Source: Lachnospiraceae bacterium (GTDB lineage: Bacteria; Bacillota; Clostridia; Lachnospirales; Lachnospiraceae). From it: a DNA stretch of 35,393 bases. The notes below the pieces were generated by a model, which saw only the letters and a program-made list of their open reading frames with translations, had not been told where the DNA came from and did no database searches. Shown here piece after piece: positions 32,865-35,393 of this stretch. Position 1 is the first letter of the stretch. Each line of letters opens with the position of its first letter. The stretch covers positions 9,748-45,140 of the forward strand of contig DLZQ01000050.1 of the NCBI GenBank assembly GCA_003447295.1, in the 5' to 3' direction. A program made the position numbers and the translations under genes.

Positions 32865-32892
32865 TTGAAAAAGGACATAGTTATGGCATAAT
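32865..32892 (+). promoter_or_regulatory. Promoter of LytTR regulator / sensor kinase operon
   Basis: TTGAAA, 16 bp, CATAAT with a TGn extension (TGGCATAAT); TATACT at 32893-32898 is an alternative -10. Confidence 0.45.
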
Positions 32893-32918
32893 TATACTAT
32901 AAAGGAGGGGGGGAAACG

Positions 32919-33686
32919 ATGGGAAAGTATACAGCATGGAAAATGAAAGCTGCAATATGTGATGATACGGTAGAAGATGCGGAGTTCATAGAAAAACATA
33001 TAAAAGATTATTTCATGACAAAAAGCATTCCTTATGAATGTAATGTATATCAGAGCAGTAAGGCATTGTGGTATGAAATTGAGGATGGTCAAGCGTTTGA
33101 TCTGTTGTTTTTGGATATCGAAATGCAGGAATTAAATGGCTTTGAACTGGCAACTAAAATTCAGGAAACAGCACCGGATATTCTGATCATCTTTGTGTCA
33201 GCTTACGAGAGTTATGTGTATAAATCATTTGAATTCCGACCATTTCGTTTTATTCCGAAGCAACAAATGGAGAGCATGATCACACAGGCACTGGAGGCAG
33301 CATTCAGGGAAATTGTATCACGTACCTCAGAGGTTTATATTGCAGAAAATCAACAGGGCATAGAAAAAATCCCATTTAGAAAAATTGTATATATTTGGAG
33401 AGAAGGCAAGTATTTATATATTGAAAAGACAGATGCTACCAGGTGTAAGGTAAGAAGTTCCTTAAGAAAGATATCGGAGAAATTACCGGAAGATGAATTT
33501 GTATGGGTGGATCGGGGATATTTGTGTAATTTATATCATGTGAAACAGATCAAAGATAACCAGATGGTTTTATCTACGGGGCAGCAATTGTACATCGGAG
33601 AACGACGGCTGGCGCAATTAAAACATCAGATAATGGAATATTGGCAGGCAGGTACGGATAATGGAAAATGGAGTACAAATGATTAA
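32919..33686 (+). CDS. LytTR-family response regulator (AgrA-like)
   Basis: The 255-residue protein has a receiver domain (about 9-130) with Asp15/Asp16 and phosphoacceptor Asp66 in LLFLDIEMQELNG. The usual KP motif is changed to RFIPKQ. A LytTR DNA-binding domain follows (about 145-240: IPFRKIVYIWREGKYLYI, FVWVDRGYLCNLYHV, LYIGERRLAQLKHQIMEYW). A very strong AAAGGAGGGG lies before the ATG. It overlaps the sensor kinase gene downstream, so the two form an Agr-type two-component system. The codon usage is more AT-rich than in the preceding 30 kb. Confidence 0.92.
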   Translation: MGKYTAWKMKAAICDDTVEDAEFIEKHIKDYFMTKSIPYECNVYQSSKALWYEIEDGQAFDLLFLDIEMQELNGFELATKIQETAPDILIIFVSAYESYVYKSFEFRPFRFIPKQQMESMITQALEAAFREIVSRTSEVYIAENQQGIEKIPFRKIVYIWREGKYLYIEKTDATRCKVRSSLRKISEKLPEDEFVWVDRGYLCNLYHVKQIKDNQMVLSTGQQLYIGERRLAQLKHQIMEYWQAGTDNGKWSTND

Positions 33687-34869
33687 AATTCTGTGGAGCA
33701 TACACAATTCGGCATGGCTTCTGATATGGATGGATATGCTTTTTGATCGGAGAAAATACATAGATTCAGATAAAAAATTTATTGTAACAATTTTTTTATC
33801 GGGAATGCTATGGTATGGTCTGCAAAAGTATTTGTCGTGGATTCCGTTACTGCTACTTCTTACTATTTTAGGATACCTGTTATGGAATGGCTCTGTGGAA
33901 AAAGTGGCATCCCTTGTAGTCAGTTATGTTTTTATCTGGACCGTTTTACTGGGACTGGTGGAACATTTCTGGACAAATGCGGAATTTTGTGCGCAGGCAG
34001 GATGGATGATAATAAATGGTATATTGATATCGGCTATAAGACATAAAGGAATAGGAAAAACTTTTACAGCGTTGAATCTGTTGAAAACATTTGGCATTGC
34101 TTTCTTCAGTACAGCATTTCTGTGTGATTTTTTCATGGATATGATTTATGGAAATGCAATTCAGAATTATGTTTTCCTGTCCTGCCTGATGAGTCTGCTT
34201 CTTATGGTATGTTTTTACTTCCGCCAATCGCAACTGAAGATGCAAATCTCTGTATTAGATACACAATATGAGCTGATTGAGAGCCAGTATGTCAGAGCAC
34301 AGAATTTCTATACAGAAAATGCGAAACTGTATCATGATATCAAACATCATCTGCGAGCGCTGGAGAGACTTCTGCAAAATGGTGATCAGAGAGAAGCCTT
34401 AGCATATATAGAGAGCGTGCAGCAACCGCTGCAGTGTAAAATGATTCCGGTACATACAGGTATAGATATTGTAGATACCGTAATTTATGAAGCAAAAGAG
34501 AAAGCAGAACAGCGTAATATTCTTTTGGTGGTCGAAACACCGATTCTTCCGTCGGGGTTAAAATTGGAGGATAGAGAATTTTGTGTATTATGTGCCAATT
34601 TATTGAACAATGCATTGGAAGCAGCAAAAGAACAAATCAGATTGAATATTACGGTAACAGCAGGGTTTCTTGTAATTGAAATGAAAAATGACTATAAAGA
34701 AAAACCAGTGGTTAAAAATAATCATTTTGTATCTGAGAGAGAGCAGGATTCGTTAGCGCATGGCTGGGGAATGAAGATTATTGAACAAATCGTGGAGAAA
34801 TATCAAGGAAAATTGTCAATCATGGTTGATATGCAGGTAAACATTAAAATATTGTTGGACGTGCAATAA
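33679..34869 (+). CDS. AgrC-like sensor histidine kinase (GHKL type)
   Basis: The 396-residue protein has six or so membrane segments (about residues 5-180), a short coiled linker, then the dimerisation helix YHDIKHHLRALERLL with His219. The GHKL ATPase domain has an N-box NLLNNALEAAKE (near 307-318) and a G-box with HGWGMKIIEQIV. This matches peptide-sensing kinases of the AgrC/ComD/BlpH class. ATG 33679 has GGAG 5 bp upstream and overlaps the regulator stop by 8 bp; ATG 33661 is an in-frame alternative. No AgrB or AgrD gene is seen before the window ends. Confidence 0.9.
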   Translation: MIKILWSIHNSAWLLIWMDMLFDRRKYIDSDKKFIVTIFLSGMLWYGLQKYLSWIPLLLLLTILGYLLWNGSVEKVASLVVSYVFIWTVLLGLVEHFWTNAEFCAQAGWMIINGILISAIRHKGIGKTFTALNLLKTFGIAFFSTAFLCDFFMDMIYGNAIQNYVFLSCLMSLLLMVCFYFRQSQLKMQISVLDTQYELIESQYVRAQNFYTENAKLYHDIKHHLRALERLLQNGDQREALAYIESVQQPLQCKMIPVHTGIDIVDTVIYEAKEKAEQRNILLVVETPILPSGLKLEDREFCVLCANLLNNALEAAKEQIRLNITVTAGFLVIEMKNDYKEKPVVKNNHFVSEREQDSLAHGWGMKIIEQIVEKYQGKLSIMVDMQVNIKILLDVQ

Positions 34870-34872
34870 TTG

Positions 34873-34905
34873 GTGGTCAGATTTCTGCTTTTTGTGGACA
34901 AATTA
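34873..34905. promoter_or_regulatory. Predicted LytTR binding site (direct repeats, 21-bp period)
   Basis: GTGGTCAGATTT (34873-34884) and GTGGACAAATTA (34894-34905) agree at 9 of 12 positions and start exactly 21 bp apart. A TATTAT -10 (34928-34933) with no recognisable -35 follows. The layout resembles the site at 19752-19787 and suits control of the next gene by the regulator encoded at 32919-33686. Confidence 0.5.
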
Positions 34906-34984
34906 TGATAACAATAAAAAAATAAGTTATTATAAAAAAGAACGAAAGAGCAACAAAAGTCTACGAAATTAAAAGGAGAATTCT

Positions 34985-35393
34985 ATGATGAAAATCAGGG
35001 AAGCTGTTAAATGTGTGCCTGTGATTTTAGGGTATTTTTTGTTGACCGAGCTTGGTAAAGTAATAGAGTTTTGGATTTTCATGGCACATCAAACGGAAAG
35101 TGATTTATATGAGCAACAATGGAGTTGGATTACCATGCCGGAAAGCAGGTTCTTCCAGATCCCGGGAAACACAGGACTGTTGTTTGCTGCATTGACAGCA
35201 GTTGTGTTATGTATGTTAGCTCATGGGAAAGACTTTCGTGTGGGACAGTTGAAAAAGATTAAGGAAACGCTACAAGGAAATTGGAGAAAAATAATGCTTC
35301 AGACAATATTAATAGTGGGTGTAGTATTGGGAATGTCTTATACCAGATTCCTGGATCGTATTGCCTCCGTTATATCCATGAAAGATATTTATT
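34985..35393 (+). CDS. Membrane protein, unknown, cut by window end
   Basis: The frame opens MMKIREAVKCVPVILGYFLL and stays open for 136 codons to the window edge. Membrane segments appear near residues 10-33, 62-80 and 104-120, with a longer polar loop (MAHQTESDLYEQQWSW) between the first two that is probably external. AAAAGGAGAA precedes the ATG at 34985 (a second ATG follows at once). I do not recognise the family; permease parts of peptide or bacteriocin export systems and CPBP-type proteins are possibilities. Its place directly after a LytTR/kinase pair and a predicted LytTR site suggests it is the regulated output. Confidence 0.65.
   Translation, partial: MMKIREAVKCVPVILGYFLLTELGKVIEFWIFMAHQTESDLYEQQWSWITMPESRFFQIPGNTGLLFAALTAVVLCMLAHGKDFRVGQLKKIKETLQGNWRKIMLQTILIVGVVLGMSYTRFLDRIASVISMKDIY

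Noticed and set aside
32858..32918. LytTR-type direct repeat upstream of the second regulator (autoregulation)
   Set aside because: Only a weak similarity with about 12-bp spacing is seen, not the 21-bp period.

Overview
The window looks like a chromosomal segment of a Lachnospiraceae-type anaerobic Clostridium. The evidence is the protein set: DUF4250, DUF4364 and DUF4428/SHOCT proteins, a RACo-like ASKHA protein, several LytTR regulators, a 383-residue malic enzyme, and the order rpmE - DUF1385 - prmC - prfA. Ribosome binding sites are strong (AGGAGG-type), base composition is intermediate, and many sigma-A-like promoters with 17-bp spacers can be read. No rRNA, tRNA, CRISPR array, prophage or full insertion sequence was seen. 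The genus is not identified.

Layout. 1-6.3 kb: an intracellular GH43 glycosidase, a MATE exporter, and metY followed by a membrane protein with a LuxR-type DNA-binding tail. 6.3-10.8 kb: an LCM-type methyltransferase with a structured leader, then a copper module (two CsoR-type operators, csoR, copA). The copA frame ends in a CopZ-like domain with its own internal ribosome binding site and ATG. 10.8-11.4 kb: a gene-free stretch with four copies of a 37-bp sequence in exact mirror arrangement. 11.4-18.0 kb: clpB, a 198-bp repeat with terminal inverted repeats, DUF4250 translationally coupled to an ASKHA ATPase through a TTG start, and a chemoreceptor with a lysine-rich tail. 18.0-23.4 kb: a NodB deacetylase, an orphan LytTR regulator, a lipoprotein - LemA - DUF4428/SHOCT operon behind a 21-bp-period direct repeat, and a REC-GGDEF diguanylate cyclase. 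23.5-27.5 kb: rarA facing a minus-strand operon of malic enzyme, radical SAM protein and DUF4364. 27.8-32.7 kb: rho, rpmE, DUF1385, prmC and prfA. 32.9-35.4 kb: an AT-rich LytTR regulator / sensor kinase pair, a second 21-bp-period direct repeat, and a membrane protein cut by the window end.

Three themes stand out. First, there are two families of small structured intergenic repeats: one with ATGATGCCAGGGTC ends (four copies) and one bounded by GTAACTATTCAG (two copies). Second, both LytTR regulators lie next to paired direct repeats with the two-helical-turn spacing typical of LytTR targets, each just upstream of a promoter with a poor -35. Third, the mirrored four-site element between copA and clpB has an unknown role and is the strongest candidate for something undescribed. 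All functional statements rest on recognising families from sequence; no database search was possible.
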